NCBI GenBank assembly: GCA_002353485.1
Contig: DEJS01000010.1
Coordinates: forward strand, 62,001 to 126,000
Length of the DNA: 64,000 bases
Origin: Prevotella sp. UBA2742
GTDB taxonomy: Bacteria > Bacteroidota > Bacteroidia > Bacteroidales > Bacteroidaceae
Reading direction: 5' to 3'
Of this stretch, positions 24,474 to 32,689 are shown one piece after another. The position numbers were made by a program, and so were the translations under genes. The notes beneath the pieces were generated by a model. The model saw only the letters and a list, made by a program, of their open reading frames with translations, ran no database searches and was not told the DNA's origin. Each line of letters opens with the position of its first letter. Positions within the stretch are counted from its first letter, which is position 1.

Positions 24474-24986
24474 ATGGATTTTGAAAGTAAGATTATCAGC
24501 AGAGAGATTTCACAGATACTGTGGGAGATGAACAAAACGGTGAGTACGGCAGAGAGTTGTACCGGTGGACGTATTGCAGAGGCTATTATCGCTGTGCCTG
24601 GTGCATCGAAATACTTCAAAGGTGGTATCATCTCGTATGTCGACGAGGTGAAGATGTCTCTGTTGCATGTCAGTGCTGATGTGCTGGCCGAGAAGACCGC
24701 AGTCTGTGAGGAGGTTGCCCGGCAGATGGTGGCAGGCGCGTGTAAGACGCTGAATACCGACTATGCCATCTCGGCTACCGGTATTGCCGGTCCGGGAGGT
24801 GGTACGAAAGAGAATCCTGTGGGAACCATCTGGCTGGCTTGTGGTACACAGGAGCGACAGGTAACCATGAAGGTGGAAGAAGACCATGGAAGAGATATTA
24901 ACCTGGCCATCGCTACCAACAAGGCTATGCAGATGTTCCTGGATTTTCTAAAGACAGAACCCCAGCCTGCAGAGTTAGAAGGTTAA
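24474..24986 (+). CDS. CinA-family nicotinamide-nucleotide amidohydrolase
   Basis: A 170-residue protein equal to the C-terminal domain of CinA (PncC type), which deamidates NMN to nicotinate mononucleotide in NAD recycling. The diagnostic blocks are TVSTAESCTGGRIAEAI at about 22-38, SYVDEVKMSLL, and ATGIAGPGGGTKENPVGTIWLA in the middle. The N-terminal MoaB-like domain of full-length CinA is absent, as is common for stand-alone PncC. It follows tsaD closely and is probably in the same transcript. Downstream lies a 7-bp repeat and the rpmB promoter. Confidence 0.92.
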   Translation: MDFESKIISREISQILWEMNKTVSTAESCTGGRIAEAIIAVPGASKYFKGGIISYVDEVKMSLLHVSADVLAEKTAVCEEVARQMVAGACKTLNTDYAISATGIAGPGGGTKENPVGTIWLACGTQERQVTMKVEEDHGRDINLAIATNKAMQMFLDFLKTEPQPAELEG

Positions 24987-25019
24987 AAAAACTTAAGAGT
25001 TGGAGATTTCTCGGGACTT

Positions 25020-25040
25020 TAAACTCTAAACTCTAAACTT
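25020..25040. repeat. three 7-bp units before the rpmB promoter
   Basis: TAAACTC, TAAACTC and TAAACTT lie head to tail. Loosely related inverted units (gagttag, gagttgg) occur at 24972-24978 and about 24998-25004. The block ends 6 bp before the rpmB -7 box. Confidence 0.6.
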
Positions 25041-25045
25041 TTTCG

Positions 25046-25053
25046 TACCTTTG
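25046..25053 (+). promoter_or_regulatory. -7 box of the rpmB-rpmG-DUF4295 promoter
   Basis: TACCTTTG followed by CACCC, 53 bp before rpmB. The -33 region is occupied by the 7-bp repeat and has no TTTG. Confidence 0.65.
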
Positions 25054-25106
25054 CACCCTGTTTGGAATAAGTTACATTTAAGGAACACAAAAAAGAGTAG
25101 ATAGAG

Positions 25107-25370
25107 ATGTCGAAAATTTGTCAGATTACGGGAAAGAAGGCACAGATTGGTAATAATGTGTCTCACTCAAAGCACCGCACCAAGCGTAGCTTTGATGTAA
25201 ACCTGTTCAGCAAGAAGTTCTACTATGTTGAGGAGGCTTGCTGGATTCAGTTGAAGATCAGCGCCGCTGGTCTGCGTATGATTAATAAGGTAGGTCTGGA
25301 CGCTGCCCTGAAGCAGGCTGTTGCCAAGGGTTATGTTGACTGGAAAGACATTAAAGTAATAGGAGACTAA
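25107..25370 (+). CDS. rpmB: 50S ribosomal protein bL28
   Basis: An 87-residue ribosomal protein beginning [20 protein letters not shown], the standard bL28 opening, then [17 protein letters not shown] and a C-terminal [14 protein letters not shown] block. It is part of the large subunit near the exit-site tRNA. Length is normal. It is the first gene of a compact ribosomal trio with rpmG 5 bp downstream. Confidence 0.98.
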   Translation: MSKICQITGKKAQIGNNVSHSKHRTKRSFDVNLFSKKFYYVEEACWIQLKISAAGLRMINKVGLDAALKQAVAKGYVDWKDIKVIGD

Positions 25371-25375
25371 CAACT

Positions 25376-25567
25376 ATGGCAGGTAAGAAAGCTAAGGGTA
25401 ACCGCGTTCAGGTAATCCTGGAGTGCACCGAGATGAAGGAGAGTGGACTGCCCGGAACAAGTCGTTATATCACGACGAAGAACCGTAAGAACACTCCTGA
25501 GAGAATGGAACTGAAGAAGTATAACCCCATCCTGAAGCGCATGACTGTGCACAAGGAGATTAAATAA
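25376..25567 (+). CDS. rpmG: 50S ribosomal protein bL33
   Basis: A 63-residue basic protein with the bL33 signature: [11 protein letters not shown], then [25 protein letters not shown] and the [11 protein letters not shown] end. The zinc-binding CxxC pairs of some bL33 proteins are absent, so this is the zinc-free form. It sits between rpmB and the DUF4295 gene, 5 bp and 11 bp away, in one operon. Confidence 0.97.
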   Translation: MAGKKAKGNRVQVILECTEMKESGLPGTSRYITTKNRKNTPERMELKKYNPILKRMTVHKEIK

Positions 25568-25578
25568 TCTATTATAGC

Positions 25579-25737
25579 ATGGCAAAGAAAACCGTCGCTA
25601 CCCTCCACGAAGGCTCAAAGGATGGTCGCGCTTATACTAAAGTCATCAAGATGGTGAAGAGCCCCAAGACAGGTGCTTACGTCTTCGACGAGCAGATGGT
25701 TCCTAACGAGGACGTTAAGGACTTCTTCAAGAATTAA
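25579..25737 (+). CDS. DUF4295 small basic protein, probable ribosomal protein
   Basis: A 52-residue protein read from ATG 25579 to TAA 25737. It begins MAKKTVATLHEGSKDGRAYT and ends VPNEDVKDFFKN. It is the DUF4295 family found next to rpmB and rpmG across Bacteroidetes. Its lysine-rich, ribosomal-protein-like composition and fixed position argue for a ribosomal role. It may be the Bacteroidetes-specific large-subunit protein bL38 described from the Flavobacterium johnsoniae ribosome, but I cannot confirm that identity here. A strong terminator follows. Confidence 0.88.
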   Translation: MAKKTVATLHEGSKDGRAYTKVIKMVKSPKTGAYVFDEQMVPNEDVKDFFKN

Positions 25738-25756
25738 TATTCAAAAAACTGCATAG

Positions 25757-25793
25757 AAAAAGCTGAAACTCTTCGAAGTTTCAGCTTTTTTTT
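25757..25793 (+). terminator. rho-independent terminator after the ribosomal trio
   Basis: AGCTGAAACT (25761-25770) pairs with AGTTTCAGCT (25777-25786) around a 6-nt loop, followed by a run of T. It ends right at the ftsY -7 box. Confidence 0.9.
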
Positions 25794-25794
25794 G

Positions 25795-25802
25795 TACTTT
25801 TG
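25795..25802 (+). promoter_or_regulatory. -7 box of the ftsY promoter
   Basis: TACTTTTG abuts the preceding terminator, 18 bp before the ftsY ATG. Any -33 element would lie in the terminator stem. Confidence 0.6.
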
Positions 25803-25820
25803 CAAAGTAAAAGTAAGATT

Positions 25821-26777
25821 ATGGGTATTTTTGGATTCTTTAATAAGGATAAGAAGGAAACTTTGGACAAAGGTCTGGAGAAGACCAAGACCAGTGTGTT
25901 CGACAAGCTGGCGCGTGCAGTGGCTGGTAAATCGAAGGTAGACGACGACGTACTTGACAACCTGGAAGAGGTGCTTATCACCTCAGATGTGGGGGTGGAA
26001 ACCACGCTGAAAATCATTGAGCGTATTGAGGAACGTGTGGCGCGTGACAAGTATGTGTCTACCAATGAACTCAATGCCATCCTGCGCGACGAGATAGCGT
26101 CACTGTTGGCTGAGAACAATAGTGAGGATAACGACAACTGGGACCTTCCCAGTGATCATAAACCCTATGTCATCTTGGTGGTTGGTGTTAATGGCGTGGG
26201 CAAGACTACTACCATTGGCAAGCTGGCTTGGCAGTTTAAGCAGGCTGGTAAGAAAGTGTATCTGGGTGCTGCGGATACCTTCCGTGCTGCTGCTGTTGAG
26301 CAGTTATGCATCTGGGGCGAACGTGTTGGGGTGCCTGTGGTAAAGCAGCAGATGGGCTCTGACCCGGCCTCTGTGGCCTTCGATACTCTTCAGAGCGCCA
26401 AGGCCAATGGTGCTGACGTGGTGCTGATTGACACTGCAGGCCGACTGCACAATAAGGTGGGACTGATGAACGAGCTGAAGAAGATTAAGGATGTTATGAA
26501 GAAAGTGCTTCCTGAGGCTCCTGATGAGGTTATGCTCGTGTTAGACGGTTCTACAGGACAGAATGCCTTCGAGCAGGCTAAGCAGTTCTCTGCCGTTACG
26601 CAGATTACTTCGCTGGCCATCACCAAACTCGACGGTACGGCAAAGGGTGGTGTCGTCATCGGCATCTCTGACCAGCTGAAGGTGCCCGTAAAGTATATTG
26701 GACTGGGAGAAGGTATGAAAGACCTTCAGCTCTTTAACAAGACTCAGTTTGTCGACTCATTGTTTAAGCATGAATAA
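25821..26777 (+). CDS. ftsY: signal recognition particle receptor FtsY
   Basis: A 318-residue SRP-GTPase that docks ribosome-SRP complexes at the inner membrane. After a short basic N-domain lead (MGIFGFFNKDKKETL) come the N helices, then the GTPase domain: G1 VVGVNGVGKTTTIGKLA, DTFRAAAVEQL (G2), DTAGRLHNK (G3), TKLDGTAKGG (G4) and a C-terminal GLGEGMKDLQLF closing loop. It lacks the long acidic A-domain of E. coli. ATG 25821 was chosen because the longer frame starts with a TTG inside the promoter. It overlaps rimO by 8 bp. Confidence 0.97.
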   Translation: MGIFGFFNKDKKETLDKGLEKTKTSVFDKLARAVAGKSKVDDDVLDNLEEVLITSDVGVETTLKIIERIEERVARDKYVSTNELNAILRDEIASLLAENNSEDNDNWDLPSDHKPYVILVVGVNGVGKTTTIGKLAWQFKQAGKKVYLGAADTFRAAAVEQLCIWGERVGVPVVKQQMGSDPASVAFDTLQSAKANGADVVLIDTAGRLHNKVGLMNELKKIKDVMKKVLPEAPDEVMLVLDGSTGQNAFEQAKQFSAVTQITSLAITKLDGTAKGGVVIGISDQLKVPVKYIGLGEGMKDLQLFNKTQFVDSLFKHE

Positions 26778-28116
26778 GCCAACGATAGACTTCATATCGC
26801 TGGGTTGTTCGAAGAACCTCGTCGACTCGGAGATGCTGATGGGCCTCTTCAAGGCTCACGGTTACCATGTCACCCACGATGCAGGGCGTCCTGAGGGCGA
26901 TATTGCCGTGGTGAACACCTGTGGCTTCATAGAAGATGCCAAGCAGGAGAGTATTGACACCATTCTCGAATTGGCGCAAGCCAAGGAAGAAGGACGCTTG
27001 AAGCGACTCTACGTGATGGGGTGTCTCTCGGAACGCTATCTGGCCGATCTGGAAGCGGAAATTCCTGAGGTGGACGGCTGGTATGGAAAGTTCAACTATC
27101 GTAAGATTCTGGAAGACTTAGAGCGTATAGAGGGACTAAAGAATATAATAGGGCCAGAGACTCCGGAAGGAACAGGGCCTAAAGACAAACAGGTTCCATT
27201 CCGTCATATAACTACCCCAGGTCACTATGCCTACCTGAAGATTTCGGAGGGTTGTGACCGTCACTGTGCCTACTGTGCCATTCCTCTTATTACAGGCAGA
27301 CATCAGAGTCGGCCTATGAAGGAAATCCTGGACGAGGTGCGATGGCTGGTCAGTCAGGGCGTGAAGGAGTTTCAGGTTATTGCCCAGGAACTGACCTACT
27401 ATGGCGTAGACCTTGACGGACGGCAGCATATAGCAGAGCTGGTGGAGCAGATGGCCGACATTGAAGGCGTGGAGTGGATACGCCTGCACTATGCCTATCC
27501 GGCTCATTTTCCGTGGGACTTGCTGAGGGTGATGCGCGAGAAGCCGAACGTATGTCGCTATCTGGACATTGCCTTGCAGCACATCAGTGACCATATGCTG
27601 AGTCGTATGCAAAGGCATTTTACCAAGCAGGAGACCTACGAACTCATTGAACGCATGCGTCGCGAGGTCCCTGGTATCCATCTGCGTACCACGCTGATGG
27701 TGGGCTTCCCTGGCGAGACTGACGAAGACTTTCAGGAACTGCTGGCCTTTACCCGTTGGGCACGCTTCGAACGGATGGGAGCCTTTGCCTATAGCGAGGA
27801 AGACGGTACCTACAGTGCTGATCACTATGCCGACGACGTGCCTCAAGAGGTGAAGCAACAGCGCTTGGACAAACTGATGCGTGTGCAGCAGAATATCTCA
27901 GCTGAGATAGAAGCCGCTAAGATAGGACAGACGCTACGTGTCATCATAGACCGTCAGGAGGGCGACTGGTATGTGGGACGCTCGGAGTTCTGCTCGCCAG
28001 AAGTAGACCCAGAGGTGCTTATCCCCGGCAATGAAGATTTGACGATAGGGGCCTTCTATGAGGTACGTGTCACTGATGCTGAAGAATTTGACTTATACGC
28101 TACTACAAGGGTATGA
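26770..28116 (+). CDS. rimO: ribosomal protein uS12 methylthiotransferase RimO
   Basis: A 448-residue radical-SAM enzyme that adds a methylthio group to Asp in ribosomal protein uS12. Three N-terminal cluster cysteines are visible (SLGCSKN, NTCGF, VMGCLSER). The radical SAM CxxxCxxC is in EGCDRHCAYCAIPL, and a C-terminal TRAM domain runs from about 385. The MGFPGETDEDF-type block is present as VGFPGETDEDFQEL. ATG 26770 lies within the ftsY 3' end, giving an 8-bp overlap. Its own stop overlaps the HU gene start (ATGA), so ftsY-rimO-HU-HU/LysM form one operon. Confidence 0.96.
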   Translation: MNKPTIDFISLGCSKNLVDSEMLMGLFKAHGYHVTHDAGRPEGDIAVVNTCGFIEDAKQESIDTILELAQAKEEGRLKRLYVMGCLSERYLADLEAEIPEVDGWYGKFNYRKILEDLERIEGLKNIIGPETPEGTGPKDKQVPFRHITTPGHYAYLKISEGCDRHCAYCAIPLITGRHQSRPMKEILDEVRWLVSQGVKEFQVIAQELTYYGVDLDGRQHIAELVEQMADIEGVEWIRLHYAYPAHFPWDLLRVMREKPNVCRYLDIALQHISDHMLSRMQRHFTKQETYELIERMRREVPGIHLRTTLMVGFPGETDEDFQELLAFTRWARFERMGAFAYSEEDGTYSADHYADDVPQEVKQQRLDKLMRVQQNISAEIEAAKIGQTLRVIIDRQEGDWYVGRSEFCSPEVDPEVLIPGNEDLTIGAFYEVRVTDAEEFDLYATTRV

Positions 28117-28397
28117 ACAATAAAGAATTTATTGCCGAACTGGCTGAACGCACGGGCTATACGCCCAAGGACACCCAGAAGCTGGTGAACAACATCATTG
28201 CTGCAATGGGTGACGCCTTCCAGGAGGATAGCAGTGTGCTGGTGCAGAACTTTGGAACCTTTGAGGCGAAGAAGAAGTTAGAACGTGTCATTGTGAATCC
28301 AGCCTCAGGACAACGCATGCTGGTGCCCCCTAAGTTGGTGCTGACCTTTAAACCCAACCAGACGTGGAAAGACAAACTGAAAGGAGGAGGCCGTTGA
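28113..28397 (+). CDS. HU/IHF-family DNA-binding protein
   Basis: A 94-residue histone-like protein. The helical dimerisation part (NNKEFIAELAERTGYTPKDTQKLVNNI) is followed by the beta arm region. The arm tip carries VNPASGQRMLVPPK in place of the usual RNPxTG, so DNA bending may be atypical but plausible. The tail TWKDKLKGGG is basic. Its start overlaps the rimO stop by 4 bp, and the next gene, which also has an HU domain, begins 2 bp after its stop. The two adjacent HU genes may form a heterodimer (inference). Confidence 0.9.
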   Translation: MNNKEFIAELAERTGYTPKDTQKLVNNIIAAMGDAFQEDSSVLVQNFGTFEAKKKLERVIVNPASGQRMLVPPKLVLTFKPNQTWKDKLKGGGR

Positions 28398-28399
28398 CG

Positions 28400-29494
28400 A
28401 TGGGAAAGGTGACGATACAGGATATTGCAGCCATTCTTATAGAAAAGAACGGCTTAGACAAGCGCCAGGCCAACGCCTTTGCGTCGGCTATGTTTGCGCT
28501 GATTCAGGAACGTCTCGAGACCGACCCTCAGGTGAAGGTCAAGGGGCTGGGAACGTTTAAGATTATCGAGGTGGAGGCTCGCGAAAGCATTAGCGTGCAT
28601 AGTGGCGAGCGTGTCACTATCAGCGGCCACTCTAAGGTGACGTTCACACCTGATGCCATTATGAAGGAACTGGTGAACAAACCCTTTGCTGATTTCGAGA
28701 CTGTGGTGCTGAACGATGGAGTAGAGTTTTCTGACATTCAGGAAGAGTCTGAAGAAGAAGTCACGGAGGACTCAGAGCCCGTAGTTGAGGCGCTGCCCGT
28801 GGCTGATTCACCAGGACCGTCAGAAGAGTCCGATGCTGATAATTCTGTACAATCTGTAGAAGAACCAGCCGCTCTGGTGCAGCCCCTGATAGCTGATGCT
28901 GAAGAGCCTGCTTCCCCAGAGCCAGAGGATGATATTCCGCAAGAGCAAGAAGAGGAACTTAGACGTCCATGGGGACGATGGATTCTTACTGCTTTGGGTG
29001 TGTTGCTGCTGATGGCTTTGTCTGCCCTGGGGGGCTATTACTATGGTCTGCAGGGTGGCGGTCTTACGACTGTTGCTCCTGACACTGTGGTCGTCAAGGA
29101 TACTGTTGTCGTACATGACTCCATCCAGGCTGCGCCTCTTGATTCCGTTGCTGTTACAAAGCCTAAGACAGAGAAACCTGTAGTGGCTGAGCCCAAGAAG
29201 GATGAACCCGCAGTGGCCGACCCCAAGAAGCAGGCTCCCGATGCTACAGCAACCGTCGACAAATATGCCCAAAAGGACGCTCGTGTACGTCTCGGTGCGT
29301 ATCGCATAGTGGGTTTAGACCACGAGGTGAAGGTGTTGGCCGGGCAGACATTCTACAGCATCTGTCGTGCCCACCTGGGACCTGACATGGAATGCTATGT
29401 CGAGGTGTTCAACGACCTGCCTCAGAATCCCAAAGTCAAGGAGGGACAGGTCATAAAGATTCCCAAGCTACAGCTGAAGAAACGGCGCAGGTAA
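28400..29494 (+). CDS. membrane-anchored HU-domain protein with LysM-like C-terminus
   Basis: A 364-residue protein of unusual architecture. Residues 1-90 are an HU/IHF-like domain (TIQDIAAILIEKNGLDKRQAN, VKVKGLGTFKIIEV, SISVHSGERVTISGHSKVTFTP). A very acidic, proline-rich linker spans about 110-185. One membrane segment (WILTALGVLLLMALSALGGY) lies at about 195-214. A lysine/proline-rich spacer with repeated EPKKDEPAV-like units follows. The end (about 308-355) is LysM-like: VLAGQTFYSICRAHLG...VFNDLPQNPKVKEGQVIKIP. It could link the chromosome to the envelope or wall. ATG 28400 follows an aggagg stretch that is part of the preceding gene. Confidence 0.88.
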   Translation: MGKVTIQDIAAILIEKNGLDKRQANAFASAMFALIQERLETDPQVKVKGLGTFKIIEVEARESISVHSGERVTISGHSKVTFTPDAIMKELVNKPFADFETVVLNDGVEFSDIQEESEEEVTEDSEPVVEALPVADSPGPSEESDADNSVQSVEEPAALVQPLIADAEEPASPEPEDDIPQEQEEELRRPWGRWILTALGVLLLMALSALGGYYYGLQGGGLTTVAPDTVVVKDTVVVHDSIQAAPLDSVAVTKPKTEKPVVAEPKKDEPAVADPKKQAPDATATVDKYAQKDARVRLGAYRIVGLDHEVKVLAGQTFYSICRAHLGPDMECYVEVFNDLPQNPKVKEGQVIKIPKLQLKKRRR

Positions 29495-29530
29495 GGGTCG
29501 CTTCTTCGCTTTACGGCACCCTTTTCAAGT

Positions 29531-29657
29531 AACGAAGTGGGACTTTCCTCCGATGAAAGTCCCACTTTGCTTCGTGGAAAGTCCCGCTTTGCTCCGTGGA
29601 AAGTTGCTGGGCGCCTGGTGCTGAAACGCGCCCAGGCGTTCGCCAAAGGCGTTTTTT
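29531..29657. terminator. cluster of hairpins and a terminator before the Bat operon
   Basis: The 284-bp gap 29495-29778 holds several structures. A 13-bp perfect hairpin (29535-29547 with 29555-29567, 7-nt loop) comes first. The arm sequence then repeats directly as a 22-bp unit (29555-29576 and 29578-29599, 20 of 22 identical). Next is an 8-bp GC stem (29607-29614 with 29628-29635), and finally CGCC-AAA-GGCG plus TTTTTT (29641-29657), a likely rho-independent terminator. Confidence 0.75.
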
Positions 29658-29724
29658 AATATTTAATGCCGAATATTTAATATAATTTAGGTATGCGTGT
29701 GCGCGATATGACAGGGAAAATGTG

Positions 29725-29732
29725 TACTTTTG
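29725..29732 (+). promoter_or_regulatory. -7 box of the Bat operon promoter
   Basis: TACTTTTG, 46 bp before the moxR-type gene. It follows an AT-rich stretch with two aatatttaat copies. Confidence 0.55.
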
Positions 29733-29778
29733 CAGTCAAATTGACAGTAAAAGGTAAAAAGCGTAAAAATAAAGAATT

Positions 29779-30774
29779 ATGGCAGAAGCTATTGACATCC
29801 GCGAGTTGAACCTGCGGATAGAACAACAAAGTGGTTTCGTCACCAATCTGGTGACGGGCATGGACCGTGTGATAGTAGGGCAGAAGCACCTGGTAGACTC
29901 GCTGCTGATTGGCCTGTTGAGCGATGGCAATATCCTGTTGGAAGGTGTGCCGGGCCTGGCCAAGACGCTGGCCATCAAGACCTTGGCACAGCTGATAGAT
30001 GCTACATACTCGCGTATACAGTTCACTCCCGACCTGTTGCCTGCAGACGTGACAGGTACGATGATTTATTCGCAGAAGGACGAGAAGTTCCAGGTCAAGC
30101 GTGGCCCTGTGTTTGCCAACTTCGTGCTGGCCGACGAAATCAACCGTGCTCCGGCCAAGGTGCAGAGCGCATTGCTTGAGGCCATGCAGGAGAAGCAGGT
30201 AACCATCGGCTCTGAGACCTTTGACCTGCCCAACCCCTTCCTGGTGATGGCCACGCAGAACCCCATTGAGCAGGAAGGCACCTACCCGCTGCCCGAGGCA
30301 CAGGTAGACCGTTTCATGCTGAAGGTGGTTATCGGCTATCCCACCATTGACGAGGAGAAGAAGATTATCCGCGAGAACATAGGCGAGGGCCTGCCCCGTG
30401 TGACACCAGTAACCACGGCCGAGGAAATACTGAAGGCGCGCCAGGTGGTGCGCGAGGTGTATCTGGACGAGAAGATAGAGCAGTACATTGCTGATATCGT
30501 CTTTGCCACCCGCTATCCAGACCGCTATGGTCTGAAGGATATGAAGGACATGATTTCCTTCGGAGGTTCGCCCCGTGCAAGTATCAATCTGGCCAAGGCC
30601 GCCCGTGCCTACGCCTTCATCAAGCGTCGCGGCTATGTGGTGCCTGAGGATGTGCGTGCCGTGGCTCACGACGTGCTGCGCCACCGCATAGGTCTTACTT
30701 ACGAGGCCGAGGCTTCTAATGTGACCAGCGAGGAAATAGTCTCTAAAATCATCAATAAGGTCGAGGTGCCTTGA
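29779..30774 (+). CDS. MoxR-family AAA+ ATPase of the Bat operon
   Basis: A 331-residue AAA+ ATPase. Walker A is LEGVPGLAKT near residue 60, Walker B is VLADEINRAP near 117, sensor 1 is MATQNPIEQEGTYPLPEAQ with the arginine finger region QVDRF, and a C-terminal lid carries GGSPRASINLAKAARA. MoxR ATPases act as chaperones for VWA-domain partners, which here are encoded just downstream. In Bacteroides fragilis the Bat operon supports aerotolerance. The stop overlaps the DUF58 gene start (TGATG). Confidence 0.95.
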   Translation: MAEAIDIRELNLRIEQQSGFVTNLVTGMDRVIVGQKHLVDSLLIGLLSDGNILLEGVPGLAKTLAIKTLAQLIDATYSRIQFTPDLLPADVTGTMIYSQKDEKFQVKRGPVFANFVLADEINRAPAKVQSALLEAMQEKQVTIGSETFDLPNPFLVMATQNPIEQEGTYPLPEAQVDRFMLKVVIGYPTIDEEKKIIRENIGEGLPRVTPVTTAEEILKARQVVREVYLDEKIEQYIADIVFATRYPDRYGLKDMKDMISFGGSPRASINLAKAARAYAFIKRRGYVVPEDVRAVAHDVLRHRIGLTYEAEASNVTSEEIVSKIINKVEVP

Positions 30775-31643
30775 TGGAAACAAGCGAGATCATAAAGAAA
30801 GTTCGGAAGATAGAGATTAAGGCGCGCGGCCTCAGCTCGAATGTCTTCGCAGGGCAGTACCACTCAGCCTTCAAGGGTAGGGGTATGGCCTTCTCGGAGG
30901 TGCGCGAATACCAGTATGGTGACGACGTGCGCGACATCGACTGGAACGTGACGGCCCGTTTCCATCGTCCCTACGTCAAGGTGTTCGAGGAGGAGCGCGA
31001 GCTCACCGTCATGCTGCTCATCGACGTCAGCGGCTCGCTGGACTTTGGCACGCAGCGCCAGATGAAGCGCGACATGGTGACCGAGATTGCTGCCACCATT
31101 GCCTTCTCGGCCATCCAGAACAACGACAAGATAGGCGTGGTGTTCTTCTCTGACCGTATCGAGAAGTACATCCCACCCAAGAAAGGACGAAAGCACATTC
31201 TTTATATCATCCGCGAGATGCTCGACTTCAAACCCGTGTCGAAGCGTACCGACGTGAAGCAGGCACTGGAGTTCCTTACCAGCGTCAGCAAGCGTCGCTG
31301 TACTGCCTTCGTGCTGAGCGACTTCTACGTGCAGCAGGACTTCCTGCAGCCCCTTCAGATTGCCAACAGAAAGCACGACGTGGTGGCTCTGCAAGTGTAC
31401 GACCTGCGTGCCAAGGAACTGCCCGACGTAGGACTGATGCGCGTGGTAGATGCCGAGACAGGACACGAGCAGTATATCGACACCTCGAGCAAGCGTCTCC
31501 GTCAGGCCCATGAGAAGTACTGGCATCAACGCCAGGAACAGCTGCGTGAGACGATGAACAAAAGCAATGTCGATCTGGTCTCCATGGCTACCAACGAAGA
31601 CTATGTCAAGGCATTGCTGATGCTGTTTAAACAAAGAAGCTAA
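30774..31643 (+). CDS. DUF58 domain protein of the Bat operon
   Basis: A 289-residue soluble protein starting METSEIIKKVRKIEIKARGLSSN. The DUF58 signature GRGMAFSEVREYQYGDDVRDIDWNVTAR is near residues 40-65. It is followed by a VWA-like fold with an intact MIDAS start (LLIDVSGSLDFG) and a later VLSDFY strand. DUF58 proteins regularly pair with MoxR ATPases. ATG 30774 is preferred over the TTG one codon upstream because it overlaps the moxR stop in the common TGATG form. Its stop overlaps the next start at 31643. Confidence 0.93.
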   Translation: METSEIIKKVRKIEIKARGLSSNVFAGQYHSAFKGRGMAFSEVREYQYGDDVRDIDWNVTARFHRPYVKVFEEERELTVMLLIDVSGSLDFGTQRQMKRDMVTEIAATIAFSAIQNNDKIGVVFFSDRIEKYIPPKKGRKHILYIIREMLDFKPVSKRTDVKQALEFLTSVSKRRCTAFVLSDFYVQQDFLQPLQIANRKHDVVALQVYDLRAKELPDVGLMRVVDAETGHEQYIDTSSKRLRQAHEKYWHQRQEQLRETMNKSNVDLVSMATNEDYVKALLMLFKQRS

Positions 31644-32686
31644 TGAAGAGACTGCTTATAGTAAACATGTTGATAGCCTGCCACTTGCTGACATTTGCTC
31701 AGGCAAGTGTAAAGGCTGTCATAAACCCTATTGAAATGCTCATCGGCCAGCAGGCTACGGTGACGCTGACGGTAGAGGCCAAGGACGACGCCAAGGTGGA
31801 ATGGCCCGTGCTCCAGGCCCGCCAGATGCTCGTCCCAGGGGTGGAAGTCGTCAATACCCACCATCCCGATTCCCGCACCATGGACATTGTGCTGACATCG
31901 TTCGACGGCAACCTCTATCCGTTGCCAGCCTTCAAGGTAAAGGTTGACGGAAAGGACTATCAGAGCTCAGAACTCGCACTGAAGGTGCTCGAGATAGAGG
32001 TCGATACCACACAGATGAATAAGTTCTACCCCCCGAAGGACGTTCAGGACAACCCCTTCCTGTGGAGCGACTGGTCAGCCCCCTTCTGGCTCAGCGTACT
32101 GGTGCTGCTGCTCATTGCCATTGGCTATTACCTGTATCTGCGCCTGCGCGACAACAAGCCCGTCATTGCACACATCAAGATAGTGAAGCGCCTGCTGCCC
32201 CACCAGAAGGCTATGAAGGAGATAGAGCAAATCAAGGCCGACAAGATGGTAAGCTCGGAAAACCAGAAAGAATACTACACCAAGCTGACCGACACGCTGC
32301 GTAAGTATATTGAGGAGCGTTACGGCTTCTCGGCCATGGAGATGACCAGTTCCGAAATCATAGAACGCCTCATGGCCACCGGCGACCAGCAGTCGCTCGA
32401 CGAGTTGCGACAGCTGTTCCTGACAGCCGACCTGGTTAAGTTTGCCAAGTACTCTACGATGATTAACGAGAACGACGCCAACCTCGTCAACGCCATCGAC
32501 TTCATCAACCAGACCAAGCTTGAGAACCAGCCCACCGAGGAAGTCGAGAAACCCCAGTTGTCCGAGGCCGACCAGCGTTCGCAGAAGGAACGCCGCGTGC
32601 TGAAAGGCGTCATCTGGGCCATCGTCGCAGTTGCCGCCTGTCTGTTCTGCTACGCCGTCTACAGTGTTTATCTATTGCTGATATAA
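31643..32686 (+). CDS. Bat operon membrane protein with extracytoplasmic N-domain
   Basis: A 347-residue protein conserved between the DUF58 and BatA genes of Bacteroidetes Bat operons. It has a signal peptide (cleavage near TFAQA), an N-terminal beta-sandwich-like region to about 145 and a membrane helix at about 150-172 (FWLSVLVLLLIAIGYYLYL). A cytoplasmic helical region resembling DUF4381 follows (YYTKLTDTLRKYIEERYGFSAMEMTSSEI), then a second membrane helix near the C-terminus. Its role is unknown beyond membership of the aerotolerance complex. It overlaps the DUF58 stop by one base and precedes BatA by 3 bp. Confidence 0.85.
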   Translation: MKRLLIVNMLIACHLLTFAQASVKAVINPIEMLIGQQATVTLTVEAKDDAKVEWPVLQARQMLVPGVEVVNTHHPDSRTMDIVLTSFDGNLYPLPAFKVKVDGKDYQSSELALKVLEIEVDTTQMNKFYPPKDVQDNPFLWSDWSAPFWLSVLVLLLIAIGYYLYLRLRDNKPVIAHIKIVKRLLPHQKAMKEIEQIKADKMVSSENQKEYYTKLTDTLRKYIEERYGFSAMEMTSSEIIERLMATGDQQSLDELRQLFLTADLVKFAKYSTMINENDANLVNAIDFINQTKLENQPTEEVEKPQLSEADQRSQKERRVLKGVIWAIVAVAACLFCYAVYSVYLLLI

Positions 32687-32689
32687 GAA

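Noticed and set aside
28383..28400. Shine-Dalgarno site (aggagg) for the HU-LysM gene
   Set aside because: The bases encode the conserved-looking basic tail of the preceding HU protein, and ribosomes of this phylum generally ignore such sites.
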